Origin: Paralichthys olivaceus
Taxonomy: Eukaryota; Chordata; Actinopteri; Pleuronectiformes; Paralichthyidae
Length of the DNA: 64,000 nt
Direction of reading: 5' to 3'
Assembly: GCF_024713975.1 (NCBI RefSeq)
Contig: NC_091102.1
Location: forward strand, 11,227,001 to 11,291,000
The notes beneath the pieces were generated by a model. That model was not told the DNA's origin. It worked only from the letters and a program-made list of their open reading frames with translations, and did not search any database. This document shows positions 10,496 through 26,290 of the stretch, in pieces. The translations under genes were made by a program, and so were the position numbers. The stretch's first letter is position 1; every line of letters starts with the position of its first letter.

Positions 10496-13400
10496 ATGTT
10501 CCGGCTCCGGTGTGGGACCTCCTGCCTCCGTAGGCTCCTCCACGTGGGTACGGTTAACCGGGACCAGGTTCTGGAGCAGCTGAGGGTCTGCTCGGCAGAG
10601 GATCAGGTGTTGGACATGGTGGGCAAGCACAAGGCCAAGCTCACCGTGAGCCATGTGAGCTGTGCTGTGGGGATGCTGTGGCAGTTCCAGAGGGAGAAAC
10701 CTGAAATGCTCAGGACCGTGGAGCTCATCAGGACTCACCCACAGTTCCTCACTCTCCGGGTTTTGGCTGAGAACAAAATCGCTCTAATGAATGATTTCAT
10801 CCTGGTGGACATGCTTTATCATTTCCTCAGGTACCTGAACACACAGACACCGTGATCTTAAAGAATATCTATCTGAATTCTAAAACTGTATTATTGTTTT
10901 TCCTGCAGACTGAATGTGGATCCACGTGACACTCTTGTACAACAGATGGTTTCTGAAGCATGGCTCAGACTAGACCGGTATGATTACATCACATTATTTT
11001 TTTATTTTATGTTTGTTTTTAGGCAATAAAGAGCTTACCTTTTATTTTCACCACTGATTAATCTAGTATTAATACCTATTTTCTTCAGATAATTGTGTGA
11101 TTGTTTATTGTCTATGAGATGCCAGAACATTTTGAAAATCTTCCATCATAATATCCCAGAGCTAGGTAGTGATGTGATCACCCATCTTTCAACCTACAGT
11201 CCTGAACCCTAATATATTAAATCACATTACAGAAGCTAATAATGATAATAATGACTGAAGCATCAAGGATTTCATTGGATTTATGAATCAATTGTTTGAT
11301 TAATGAGATGCTACAAATGTTTATTTTGCAGATTGCAGATGGCTTCCCTGTCTAAGTTTGCCATTTGTCTCACTGATCAGCACCTTCAACAAAGTCCTCT
11401 CATGGGCCACATCACCAGCATAGTGGATCAGAAGCTGTCGTCCATTGATGACGCCAGGTCGGTTTTTTAGAGCAAATTAAAAGTCCCCTTAAATTCAATC
11501 AAGGTGCACAAAATTGCACACACTCAGATATGTGTCACCTAAATATGCCTGATTTGTTTTCATCAAGGTCTATGCATTACTTCTTAAAAAGTTCACAACA
11601 TTTAAAAAAAATCTCGCAATGTTAAAGACGGGGAAAAAAAATGTTGGATGGGTTCAGTAGGTTTTGTGTAATCCTGCTGATTAATCGTAATCATCTTAAT
11701 GTGAGTATTTCCTCTGGCATTGTTTTCTCAGGATCCTCACGATACTCATGATAAGCACTTCATACCTGGTGTCTACCCGGCTGCGGGACGCCTTGGTCAG
11801 CAGAGTAGATGAACTCATTGACACCATGGATCCCTCAAATTACAATAACCTTCGCAGAGTGGTGCAGTTCCTGCGCAACATGAAGTATAGCTACCATCCC
11901 CTGCTGGAGAAGTGCAACCAGCTCCTGTTGTCCAGCATTTCCCAGCTGGACGCAGAGAATATCAGCATCATCATGGGGCTGTATCAGTCGCTGCAGTTCA
12001 ACCAATGTGACTTCAGGCTGGCTGCAAAAAAAAGACTGATAGAACTGATTGATTCCAGCTCTGATCCTTTCTCCTTCTCTAAACTGTTTGTCGCGCTGGC
12101 TCCCTTGGCCAGTCTGGAGATCAGAGAAGGGTCAGTATCATTATAAGTGGAGTAATAAGTGCAGTGGAAATCCAAACCTTCACTTCACAGCAGTCCTCAA
12201 GTGTCACCCAACTGCTTTGTGGTTTCAATGCTTTCAGGTTGGAGAACACAGCCCTCCTGTTGGCTGACGAGCTCAATGCACAGCAGGCTCTGGCTGTAGC
12301 TGAAGCACTAGAAGAAAGTCAGAGCAGGAACCTCACCTTGCTGAACAAGTGAGTTTATACGTCTGCCTTATAGCACCTGGATAGCTTCAGGTTGGGCCAG
12401 TGTTATTGCAGATACATTAGCATTGCCATATACGTCAACTGAAAAGTAAAAAAGTACCGGACAGAATTGCAGAAAAAGTTTTTTGTCATACAAGCTACCT
12501 CAAAAGATGAAACTTCCCCGCTGTCATGTAATTAGACATGTTCACATTTAAATTTTGCTAAATAGAATTAAAAGTTAGTTCTTCTTGAGACAATATCTCT
12601 CCATCACAGAGATTTCCAACCAGAGAACCACAAAGGCACGATCACACATATGCGAATGCAGGTGAATGTGGCAGGTCAGATTCAAGCTGAACCCAGCTCT
12701 GGATTTACTTCGCCACAGGAAGTAAATGTTTAATACGCCTCCTCATCCGCACAGATAGAGAAGTGAATGGGAGGTGAATGTTTGTCGCTGCTACATTTTG
12801 TATATGTGGCTGAAACAAGTTACATTTTAAACTGTAGAACCTCCCAAGCTTGTATATTTTTCTTTGAAAAATCCAATTACAGGGATCATCATCAGATTTT
12901 TTAAAATATGTTACATATTGTGAATATTTTGAAGTACATAAAAGCTTAAATATATTATTGCTCCATTATTTTCCAGAATTGCATCAGTGATCCAGAGGAA
13001 CCTTCATGTGTATAAACCAGTGGAAGTGGCCAGAATCACACAAGCCCTTTATCTGTTGCAGTACCAGAATCCTGAACTCTTCACTAAACTAAGAAAAATC
13101 ATGGTCAAGTAGGTTTTTCTTTGAGCCAGTAATACATTTTTTTGTCAACACTGATTGAACAAAAAGACTAATTACACTTTAATATCTGCAGCTTTTTGCA
13201 GCACAGCTTCTTACCCCAAGAGGTGACCATGCTGACCCGCATTCTTTGCATGCTGCCCAGCCCGCGGCTCGAAGAGGCCATAAAGTCGCGCGTGGAGGCA
13301 GTGGTGAATCAGTGCAGCCTCAACAACCTCAACACCATTTCTTCTGCCATCTCCAAGTGGGTACGGAACGATCCGTCCTACCGCCACAACACTCCCAGCA

Positions 13401-16079
13401 AGTACGTCCACCTGCTGCAGATTCTGAACTGCTCCAGCCATGAGAGGCTGCAGACCGCTGACCGGCTCGACCTGCTGCTCGAGGAGCTGAAGTACTCGTC
13501 AGGGGAGTGGTTTGAAGAGATGTTGCTGGAGGAGACGATAGTCACGCTGGAGAGAATGATGGATCAGATAAACTGGAACAGTGTTTCGGATCTGGGTTTC
13601 TTCTTAACCAGGATGAATCACCTCTGCCCTCCGCTGATGGACCGAATCGCCAGTGTGGTGATTAAAGAGATTGACAAGGTACTTCAAGGAACATCACACC
13701 ACATTAAACCTGTTATAACTGATTATATGTTAACTTTACATTTCCCATGTAATTTTAAAGATTCACCACTCGGCAACATACGCCACCCTGCTACCCTTCT
13801 CTATCCTGAGTTATGATCCTCCACAAGCAGACGAGTTGTATGACGTGTGCATTCAGCGTTTCACTCCTCATATCAGTAAGTCAATATTGGGAGAATGGAC
13901 TTTTATTCGTCCTCTTTTAAAGCTCATGCTAACACCATTTCTTTGTGAATTCATAGGATCCTTTGACCCACACCTGCTCGTTCTCCTGGCGTACTCTCTG
14001 GCTCTGGCTGACCGTTTCCCTGAAGAACTCATCAGAGAAATCTTCAGTATTGACTTTCTGGGAAAACTGGATTCCCAACTAGAAAGTAGGTGCCCAGTTG
14101 GAAATTTTCCACTTTTTTCAAATGGAGAATTCACACTAACGTAGAAGCGAAGGGGAGAATAAGAAAAAAACAACAACAGACAGCAATGACTTCTGGCAGA
14201 TGAATTAGGGAACATTTTACTTAATCAAACAATTTGGTACATTCTGTGCATGAATTCATAATTCTGTTCCACCATTTTCATTGCAAGACAACAAAGTTAG
14301 TATGATGTGTAGTGTCCCACTGTGTATTGCTTAGGTTACGTCCTAAATCTTTTTGCCATACATCCCTAAGTGGGGTCAGAGAAGAGCTATGATAGTCTAG
14401 CTCTCACTCTTTTTAAGAAATCCACAATGACAGCAAATGTTAATATTTTCAATTATTTGTCCTTTTTTATCTTCGGCAAAATATTAATCTTGAAACATAA
14501 AATCGAGAGTCTTTCTCAATAGGACAAGTTCAATTTCCTGTTCTATCTTTCAGCTCTGCCGGATTCCCTCAACATGCGGACCCGAATGCGCCTCATGGAG
14601 CTCAATCGCGCCGTGTGCCTGGAGTGTCCTGAGTTCCAGGTGCCGTGGTTTCACGAGAGCTACTGCCAGCAGCTGCAAAAGAAATGTAACGTGGTTCACT
14701 AATATTTTCCAGAGTTGGTGGGTTGCAACTTCTCAATTCAAATCGATTTCTACTATCGACTGACTCTCAATCAAACTGTCTTTCTCAGGGAATGGCTCTG
14801 TGAGTCCCGTGCAGCAGCAGATCCACAAAATGCTGGGTGAAGTTCTTGGTGGGATTAACTTTGTACAAGTAGCTGTCATCACTCCGTATTATTATACCAT
14901 AGGTGAGTAGTATTTAAGTATTAAAAACAGATACAAATATATCACAACTTTTCAATTCTACTTTGAGAATGTGTTTGCACCTGAGGGAGGAAATCTCGTT
15001 AGTGATTCTCTTCTATACTTTGATGTATTAACTCAGTTCATATTTTTAAATCCTATAGACGAGCCTTCACCTTGTAACAAAGTGTGAAGGCTCGTCTGCT
15101 ATTAGAGTCCCCACATTATGGGATTTGCTCCCCACTGAGCTTATTTGAAATCCCTTCTTTTGCAAATGATTCACATTGGCTTTTATTTACAATGATTAAT
15201 CTTATTCAACTAATTATCAAATTTTATTTTATTGTTCCATTTTCTCTGTTCATGTTACATTGGTTTATTCTCATTGTTTCTTTCTTTCTTGAAAAGCACC
15301 TTGTTAACATTGTTAAGAAAAGGGCTATATAAAGAAAGTTTATTATTATTATTGTTATTAAGGTACGGTATCATTGCTCTTCTGTACAATGACATTTTCC
15401 TGTACTTGGCAACACAAGCTGAACTTCCTAAGGACTTCAATAGAGGTGAATGGGAAATAGTCCACATTCGTATGATCGCATGTAACACAGCCATGTTTTT
15501 TGGTTGTTTTTTTTAGACATTGAATTTATTCTGGACAAACACCTGCAGCCACTGCCGTACACTACCCTGAGCACACTGCAGATCTCAGACAGAGGGAAGG
15601 TTCACTGGGGGCTGAGCTCCCTGGAAAATGACAAGCATGAGCTGCCGCCCGGAGCTCAGCGGTAACTAATACAGAACACGGCCTGAAATATCGAACAGGA
15701 ATAATCGGATCACTCAGAAACGAAATTTAATGGAGACTGTTTTTACTCATCTTTCAGAGTGGCTGTGAACTTTCTTGAATCAAAGTGCTTCTGCAGAAAC
15801 TCTCACCACATGAGAGGTGAAGCCCTGATGAGAAAACGACACCTTGAAATTCTGGGATATCGTGTTGTTCAGGTGAACAGACAAAATTTGAATAGATGTT
15901 TCATGAATCATCTCTCGTACTGAATCTGATTTAATGTTGTATAAAACACAGATAGTGAAATAATAAGTGTGTTTTAATTACAGATACCTCACTTTGAATG
16001 GAACTCCATGGAGCTTTCAACACACGATGCTTGGAAGGAATATCTAAAGAGGAAAATATTCAATGAGCTTTCTTTATGA
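10496..16079 (+). CDS. fastkd1: FASTKD1, mitochondrial FAST kinase domain protein 1
   Basis: Mitochondrial RNA-binding protein of the FASTK family, reported to affect ND3 mRNA level. Fourteen coding exons: 10496-10830, 10909-10977, 11332-11457, 11732-12130, 12238-12348, 12977-13108, 13192-13678, 13761-13875, 13957-14085, 14554-14685, 14789-14902, 15517-15661, 15758-15872, 15984-16079. They join in frame to 834 codons (human about 847). The ATG at 10496 is chosen: the in-frame GTG six bases upstream has no support. The helical repeat region is followed by FAST_1/FAST_2-type sequence (LNYDPP-like FSILSYDPPQ, MELNRAVCLECPEFQVPWFH). The C-terminal RAP domain includes MRKRHLEILGYRVVQIPHFE. The short basic N-terminus fits a mitochondrial presequence. 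Confidence 0.95.
15057..15097. repeat. Perfect short hairpin in FASTKD1 intron 11
   Basis: Arms AGACGAGCCTTCAC (15057-15070) and GTGAAGGCTCGTCT (15084-15097) are exact reverse complements of 14 bp. CTT/AAG adds three more pairs with one bulged T, leaving a six-base loop. It lies directly before a LINE-tail-like sequence. It may be a mobile-element end or a transcript hairpin; function unknown. Confidence 0.75.
15285..15365 (+). mobile_element. LINE 3'-tail relic (L2-like)
   Basis: The sequence reads CACCTTGTTAACATTGTTAA followed by GAAAAGGGCTATATAAAGAA and a (TTA)n tail. This resembles the 3' end of L2-type LINEs. A reverse-oriented relative lies at 42130-42185 (TTTATATAGCACTTATCC..GTTAACAAAGTGCT). 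Only the tail is recognisable. Confidence 0.5.
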
Positions 16080-16277
16080 AGCCGTATTTATTGAAGAATG
16101 AAAGAAATGTTACATTGAACACTTTCAGCCCAGTTTTTTAAAACTTGGCAGCATGAGTGAAGTTTTGATATAAGTTGATTAATAATCAAGTGCGCCTTAA
16201 TTTTTTTCAAAGTGCTTAACATTGACATGAATCTACCTCATTCATGTTAAGAATGATTGTGTATAATGTGCTTTTGT

Positions 16278-16283
16278 ATTAAA
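16278..16283 (+). terminator. FASTKD1 polyadenylation signal (ATTAAA)
   Basis: ATTAAA about 200 bases after the FASTKD1 stop codon, followed by an A-rich and then T-rich stretch. Likely but unproven cleavage signal. Confidence 0.5.
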
Positions 16284-16623
16284 TATCTTTAAAAAAAATT
16301 AATTATGAATCATTTGTTTTGTTCTATATTTTTCTTTTGTTTTTAAATTCTTTGAAAGGTAATTATTACAAATGAAAGTTTACAGTGTGTATATAATTTA
16401 CTGTTATATTGATCTGATTTACTATTCTAATTCAAATAATCTACTTTAACGGGAGTCAATGTGTAAAGTCCCTGTATAGAAACATAGATAGGTCTTTTCT
16501 TTTAATGTTATATATGAATTTGCACAAACCTTCCAACATTTACATCAGCAGACATCTGACCCGTTATTGTTCTTGTATCAAAACAGAACTAATGTCTTGA
16601 AAGGGTGAAATTGAAATTTGTCA

Positions 16624-16624
<1 letters not shown>

Positions 16625-16680
<56 letters not shown>
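16625..16680 (+). repeat. Compound (TA)n(CA)n microsatellite
   Basis: About 16 TA units run directly into about 11 CA units. Confidence 0.95.
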
Positions 16681-16681
<1 letters not shown>

Positions 16682-16889
16682 GGGCTCAATGTCCTTAGTG
16701 AGGAGATCCAATATTTAAGAGCCCTGTTCAAAATGCTAAGGCTCATGGATATTTAGAAAATAATACATTTGGTTGAACATAAAACTAACATGGCAGCAAA
16801 TAAGAGGGCAATGATTTGTTAATGCCAAAGAGTCACACTACACACTTTAGATAAATAGAAGAGGAGCATTTCCAGATTAACAGAAAATA

Positions 16890-16895
16890 TTTATT
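16890..16895 (-). terminator. KLHL41 polyadenylation signal (AATAAA on minus strand)
   Basis: TTTATT on the plus strand is AATAAA for KLHL41, about 215 bases past its stop codon. Inferred. Confidence 0.5.
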
Positions 16896-17111
16896 TCTAT
16901 TCAAACCATTGAAACAAAAACTTCTGGTCCAAAACCCAGTAACACTTCCATGTTAGACATCATTGATGATGAATCATGATTTATATTGAAAAAAAAATAC
17001 AAGTTAGCAGGATGTGTGTGATATGTTAAAATGACATTAGACCACAATGAGCCATTCTGAGGATGTACATGATACCTCTACAGCAGAAACCGGAGTGTCC
17101 CTGCACTGTTA

Positions 17112-20095
17112 TTACAGTTTAGGCATTCTGGCTGCATTTAGACGCATGGACACACATGACGCTCCGGCTGCGTAACGCATCTCTTTGATCATTCCAGTCC
17201 ACTGTTTCATGTCATCTTCATACCTGTAAAGAAGTGAAAAGATGTTAAGAGAGTTGCTTTGTACAAGAAAGTCACTGAAATCATGTTGATTACCACAGTA
17301 TATTCATAAAATATGTTATATAAACCAAGTTAATAAACACTTACTGCCAAATGTCAGTGATTTCACCGGGGGCACACTCTTTGTTCTCATTCTCCACCAA
17401 AGCGAAGCCTCCGACAGCGTACAGCAGCCCATCACAGCTGACCAGGTTGACTGAACTCCTCTCCTGGGGAAACTCTGTGAAGGGTGACCACCTGCAACAC
17501 AGTGCACTCAGTTGTATTCATGTGAAAGCTCCACCTTTCTGCCTATATATGGTAGAAAACTATATTTCAGTGACACAAATTAATCTTATTTCTTCTGTCA
17601 TTTCTCGAATTTTGGTTGACGATTTAAGACTATACAGGTGAACTGCAGAGGGATCACAAACCCAAAAGGTTGTTGACTTCTGATTTACACAACTGCAACA
17701 TTTAATAACCTGAAACTGATTTGAATGTTATATTTAAAGATAAAAATGTCACAAGAACAAAATCTTAAATAGTATTTGTTTTGCAGTCTGATGCATACAC
17801 TTAAAGGAGACATAATCTGCTCATATTCAGATTAACAATTGTAATCTGGGTTATTATTTGAAAAGGCTTAGATGCTCTAATATTCAGGAAATGCATCACT
17901 TTCCTCATAATGCCCATAGCTGCAACTCCTCCGTTTATTCTTTACTGAGGCTTTTTGGGCTTGGCTAACTTGACGGACCCAAACCAGACTCCCCCTTTTT
18001 ACAGACACATTACAAACTTCATAACCCACTAAAGGGAAGAGAAACTAAAAATGATTACTTTGTTTACTTTTACCTGGAAATGTTAGAGCGAGCCAAAAAC
18101 ATATCCAAATAAGAACCCACTTTAAAGAGTCCATCCTAACTTTAACAATAAAATTGCATACTTGTTGGTTGCAAAGTCATAGGCTTCACAGGCAGCTGTG
18201 AGTCCGTCTTCATTGACGCCTCCAGCCACAATAATTCTCCCTTTGTGGATAACTGCTCCGAACATCGATCTGGGCGTCGTCATGGAGGCCACCTCCTTCC
18301 ACTCTGACCTCTTGTGGTTGTATGCAAACATCTTATTGGTTGATTTACTTTAGCGGTGAGATAAAATGATTTCAACAAGGGTAAGCATACAGTGAAAATC
18401 ACATCTTGACTTCATATTTATTGCTCTGACATTGCGGTCTTACTTGTCATCTGTTTTGCCTCCGATACAGTAAACCAGCCCGTTCTCAGAGACAACACAG
18501 TGGCCGTGGATCTTCAGGGGCAACTTTTTTGTCTCAGTCCACTTCATTTTTCTAAAAGTGCAGATAAAGTAACAAAGCATATGTAACTACAAAATGCTTT
18601 CAATAAGAATCCATTGAATTAACAACCAAATGTCTGACGAGCTGAACTTACTCAGTGTCATAACACATAACTGTGTCATGCGACTCGTCGGACTGTAAAT
18701 CTTTTCCTGCTACAGCAAAGATGAGATTCTCAAACTCCCCTATACCGAAGAGACACCTGGGGGAGGCCATTGGTGGCAGAGCGATCCATTCAGAAGAAAG
18801 ACTGTCCAACTGTAAGACACATTTTGAGATATTTGTTAAAACAAAGCCCATCAAACTGAATATAATCTAATGAAAATTAAATGTTGCCTTTCAGTGGATA
18901 CACTCGGTACAAGGACAAAATCCCTATACTAATGTGTAGTACCGAGTTTACCGGCCGAAAGGGAACATTGATTATATGCACAACCTCCAGTTTCTCCTAC
19001 CTGGTAGAAGTAACATTGCAACGGGTTTTCTTTGTCTTCTTCATCGACAAAGAGTCCACCCAACACATACAGGTTGTTCTTCTTTGATGTCAGACTGACA
19101 TGGTTTCGTGGGATGTGCTCAGACATCGCAGCGAGAAAGCATTCGTTCTCCTGGCTGTCGTAGGCCACAGCAGCAGTGTCATTGATCATCAGCACCATGT
19201 CTTTGGCATACATGCCATATCTGCGGCTATTGTTCAGGTAGCCAGGCAACTTTTCCTCCTCTCCTTCCTCTCCTTCCTCACCATCTTGTCCCTTTTTCTT
19301 CTCGGGCAGCTTCCCAGCAAAGGCTTCCTTGATGACTTTGATTTTCTTGAGAAGCTCTGGATCGGCCTTGATGAGGTCATCTTTCTCTACCTTTTCCTTG
19401 AAGTACTTCTCTGGGAGCAAACGGAAGCGAATGCAATCGAAAGCCTCTACCAAGGATTTCAAGTGCTTCTCTTTGTCCTTCCTGATCCACTTCATGAGAG
19501 TCTCAAACACCATTTCCTCCTTTTCCACATTTAGTGCATCTGCTCCAATAATAGCAAGGAGTTCAGGAGGAGAAAGGTCAAAGAAATCCTCATCCTTGGA
19601 AATGGTTTCAAACCGATCTGCGATGTGATCTCGAGCTGCCAGTGCCAATCGGGCGCAGTTCAGCATCAGTCCCAGTCTGTAGATGGCGAGGCAGTTTTTC
19701 TTTGATAGATGCTTCTGCAGGAAGTTCACACAGACCGTGAACACCGAGGGGATCTGGAAGCGATTGGCAACAACCAAAATATCCTGCACATTGTTCTCAT
19801 TGATGTCTATGTCTGCTGAGTACATGTAGTTCACAATCACCTCCATTACATTGGGATCCACGTTCTCGAGAACAACCTCAGATTTTTTCAAATCCTTGCC
19901 ATCCTCAGCGAAGTAAAGCTCCCGGAAATAAGGACTACATGCTGCCAGAATGAGCCGGTGGCAGGGGATGCTCCTGTCTCCAACTTTTAAGATACAGTCG
20001 ATTAACTTATTCTCGTTCAGAAGCTCTTTGAGTCCGTCCTGGAGCAGAGTGCTCTGAAACAAACGCAGATCTTCCCTCAGGCCTTGGGGATCCAT
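17112..20095 (-). CDS. klhl41: KLHL41, sarcomeric BTB-BACK-Kelch protein
   Basis: Muscle Kelch protein (sarcosin/Krp1), a CUL3-linked adaptor that stabilises nebulin and thin filaments; human mutations cause nemaline myopathy. Six coding exons: 19001-20095, 18652-18809, 18444-18551, 18162-18347, 17345-17491, 17112-17223 (601 aa, human 606). The start [20 protein letters not shown] fits the family. The BTB domain has [20 protein letters not shown], followed by BACK ([20 protein letters not shown]). An acidic linker ([10 protein letters not shown]) replaces the variable linker of mammals. The Kelch repeats show paired glycines ([20 protein letters not shown]-like, [21 protein letters not shown]). 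Exon 4 begins after AAAG with phase preserved. Teleosts often carry two klhl41 copies; which one this is cannot be decided here. Confidence 0.96.
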
Positions 20096-20209
20096 TCTCT
20101 CAGGACAGGAAGTGGATGAGCAGATGAGACCTGGACCGACTGTCCCAGCTTGTGAAGACAGAACTATAGGCACTTAGGTCTGAAGCCACTTCAATATAAC
20201 TGTGCCTCT

Positions 20210-20219
20210 CTAAATATAG
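20210..20219 (-). promoter_or_regulatory. MEF2-like site upstream of KLHL41
   Basis: CTATATTTAG on the minus strand, a full match to the MEF2 consensus YTAWWWWTAR, about 115 bases before the start codon. It may also serve as a TATA-like element. An E-box CAGCTG lies at 20272-20277. Both fit a muscle gene, but binding is inferred. Confidence 0.55.
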
Positions 20220-20279
20220 CCAACCACCCCATCCACAAAGTATTCAGCTTGGCCAAATCGGAGAGCTCACACAGCTGTC

Positions 20280-21389
20280 ACAGAGCAGAAACAACTGTGA
20301 CGGCCTTGTCACCTTGGAGATTAGTGACAACATTGTTGTACGGCGCCACAGAAATAGCCACTGATCTTTTCACTCGATTTACTCCTGTCTAACTAGAACA
20401 ATTAAAATATATTCTTAAAAGAATTTGAGCAAAGAACATAGTAAAAGCACCACACGCTTAACACAATGTCAGGACCATGTGCTCTACTGGGCATGATGAT
20501 GGATATGGCTGGTATTTACCACAGTCAAGAGTGTTCTAGGTACTTCTAAGTGTGTAGTGAGTCACAATCCTCTCATGGAAATGACTGTTTCCTTACAGTG
20601 TGTGATATAATGTTTGTGTGTAGTTCAGTACATCTACTGGGAAGTTACCTAACACGTGGACAGGGACAGTGAACAGCTGCTGTTGCAGCAGGTGACAGTT
20701 TGTCTTCCTTTCACATTTTTTAAATGCTTGTGCAGCTTTGTTGAGATCATTGTGTTCCTTCCCCATACAAATGAATTTTGTCTGATACATTGAAAAATAA
20801 ATATTGTGTAACTGTGAGTAGGTTTACAGAGGGCTACCTGGCCTTTTTGATTATTTGTTATTTTATATTTAATTCATTATTTGACCGTCATCAAATTATT
20901 TATTGAAAATAATTCTTACCTCATTATTATTGTACTGTATTTTACTAATCTTTGTTGATGAGTTTACAATTGGCATTTCTTATATGTATGTTTCTGCACA
21001 TTTTATGTAATTATATATATATATTTAAATATTGTTTTACTTTTTAAATCTTATTTTCTCTTTTGTTTGCTTGTTACTTTATCAAAACTCAACAAATATA
21101 TTTTTGAAAAAACAAAAAACACCTAAATACTGACAAAAAAGTCCTCTATATAATTTATTTAAATACATGTATTTATTAGCTCTAAAACTGTACAAACTTT
21201 ATATTTCACATTCTACCCATGACGATAAAATATATTTTATACAAATTACTCCACAATAAATTCTTCACACATGATATTGTCTTTTCTCATTATGAAAAAT
21301 ATGCATGGATGAGCTGTATAACTTTTTACCTGAGCTATAAATAGATACATTATTTTCTGAATAATGACACAATGTACTTGTACATTATT
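20280..21389. other. KLHL41 upstream / BBS5 downstream spacer
   Basis: AT-rich spacer. 20800-21389 probably includes the BBS5 3' untranslated region (minus strand). Nothing else recognised. Confidence 0.5.
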
Positions 21390-24701
<3,312 letters not shown>

Positions 24702-24826
24702 GGCCACAGGTGTTGAATCCCACAGGTTAGTTTATCCACGTTAACAGCCTGTGGTTGGTTTACCTGCGAGCCAAACGACCACTCGGTTAGCTAATCGGCT
24801 AATCTGAGCGAGCCTGTAGCGTCATA

Positions 24827-24840
24827 ATCACCGTGGCAAC
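24827..24840 (+). promoter_or_regulatory. RFX X-box-like site of BBS5
   Basis: ATCACCGTGGCAAC matches the X-box (GTNRCC, short spacer, RGYAAC) except the first base. It lies about 125 bases before the BBS5 start codon. RFX-driven X-boxes are established in BBS gene promoters. Confidence 0.6.
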
Positions 24841-26087
24841 AGACGGCAGGACGAGAGGGACAAACATATGACGGAATCAAACTGTCAAAATAAAAATAGA
24901 TAAAAGACTCAATAACTCTTCAATGAAATAAAAATAACTGCAGAAATAAATGTAGAAATACATACATAGCCTTTTTTTTTTAAATATAATCAAACTTTTA
25001 CTCTATGTATGTATGTGTCAAAACATTATGCAAGGCTTCAGAACTTAGTTTAAACAATGAAATTAGATTTCAAGCTTTCAAAGCAATTTAAGTTAAGCAA
25101 TGGGTACTTTTCATTACTAAGAATCCAAAACATTTATTTCTCTGTATTGTGTATTTATTTTGTATAAAACTAAAAGTGTCCAAAAACTATATCTAACACT
25201 AATACTTGGAACCTTAAAGAAGGGTGCACAAATGTTTTAATATAATATTGGTATTAGTGATACTTTGCTGAACAAGCACATATGAAACACTCGACCACTC
25301 TTATTTTATATTTTATTATTAAAAAACATACAAAACAATTACACACATGCTGCCCAAGTAGACAGGCCTTTAAATTGATTGATTTCAGAATGCTTCAATA
25401 AGATGACACTCTCACCAGACCTCTGAAAACAGTACCCACAGGACACTACCCTTTATTACAGCTGCCAGGTACTAACCCGAATGGACATGTTGCAAAAGTA
25501 ACAGAAAGAATGCACACAAAAAAAGTCAGGACGTATTTCAGCATATCAACATAATGTAAACAAACATCTCACTATTCACTATCTTGTTAGAAATATATTC
25601 AGTGTATGTAAAGCATATGGGTCCAAGAGGCAAATCTAAACCATAACTTATTTTATAGATTAGTTTTTAGCTCAGGTAAATTCCCTGAAGTTGTCACTTT
25701 GAACCCAGAACAGCGAGAATAAAGACTTTTTTCTCTTCTGTCCAATTTCTTTGAGGTAATACAGTCAGTTTTTGTAGAAGTTAATTAGTCAGTAAGTTCA
25801 AACAGCAACATACTGGCACCTGTCATCATTTGATTAATTTGTCATGACTATCCAACACGGCTTTGCTATTTGACCAAAAAATACATTTGCGTGACAAAAG
25901 TGCATGACATTTTTGAACATGTTAAAAGAACAAATCAGCAGAATGTAGAAGAGAAATGTCCACTTTCTGTCACGTTCTGTTTCTTCCTTTCTTCCTTTTA
26001 TCCAGCTAGAGACAGAGAAGTGTAACAGATAGATAAGAATAAGAATAATAAGACAACAATCGTAATATATTTGCTGTTACAAAATCT
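24841..26087. other. Spacer between BBS5 promoter and collagen XXVIII 3' end
   Basis: AT-rich. Part is likely the collagen gene's 3' untranslated region on the minus strand (candidate TTTATT signals near 25310). No gene recognised. Confidence 0.45.
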
Positions 26088-26290
26088 CTAACTGTCACCT
26101 GTTCTGGATAGGACACAAGTCTCCTTGCATTCATCCTCTGTTTCATAACGGTTGTCATTTCCGCCACAGCCTCCATACCAAAACTGTGCACAGGAGTTGG
26201 CCTTTTTGTCATAGTACCAGCGGATAATGTAGTCCCGGCAGGTACCTTGGTCCAGGTTGAGGTTACAGCGGGAACCAGGAATAGTGGCCT
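26088..26290 (-). other. Kunitz (BPTI) domain exon of collagen XXVIII
   Basis: One exon encodes a full Kunitz unit with six Cys in standard spacing: CNLNLDQGTCRDYIIRWYYD, then CAQFWYGGCGGNDNRYET, then DECKETC. The P1-equivalent residue after GTC is Arg, as in trypsin-type inhibitors. TAG stop at 26088-26090. Confidence 0.95.

Larger units (their letters stand above)
16080..17111. other. FASTKD1-KLHL41 convergent 3' interval
   Basis: Holds both 3' untranslated regions (convergent genes) and a microsatellite at 16625-16680. AT-rich, no additional gene seen. Confidence 0.6.

Noticed and set aside
18900-18960. Short inverted repeat ACTCGGTAC / GTACCGAGT in KLHL41 intron 1
   Set aside because: Nine-base arms with a long loop are within chance expectation, and no context supports a function.
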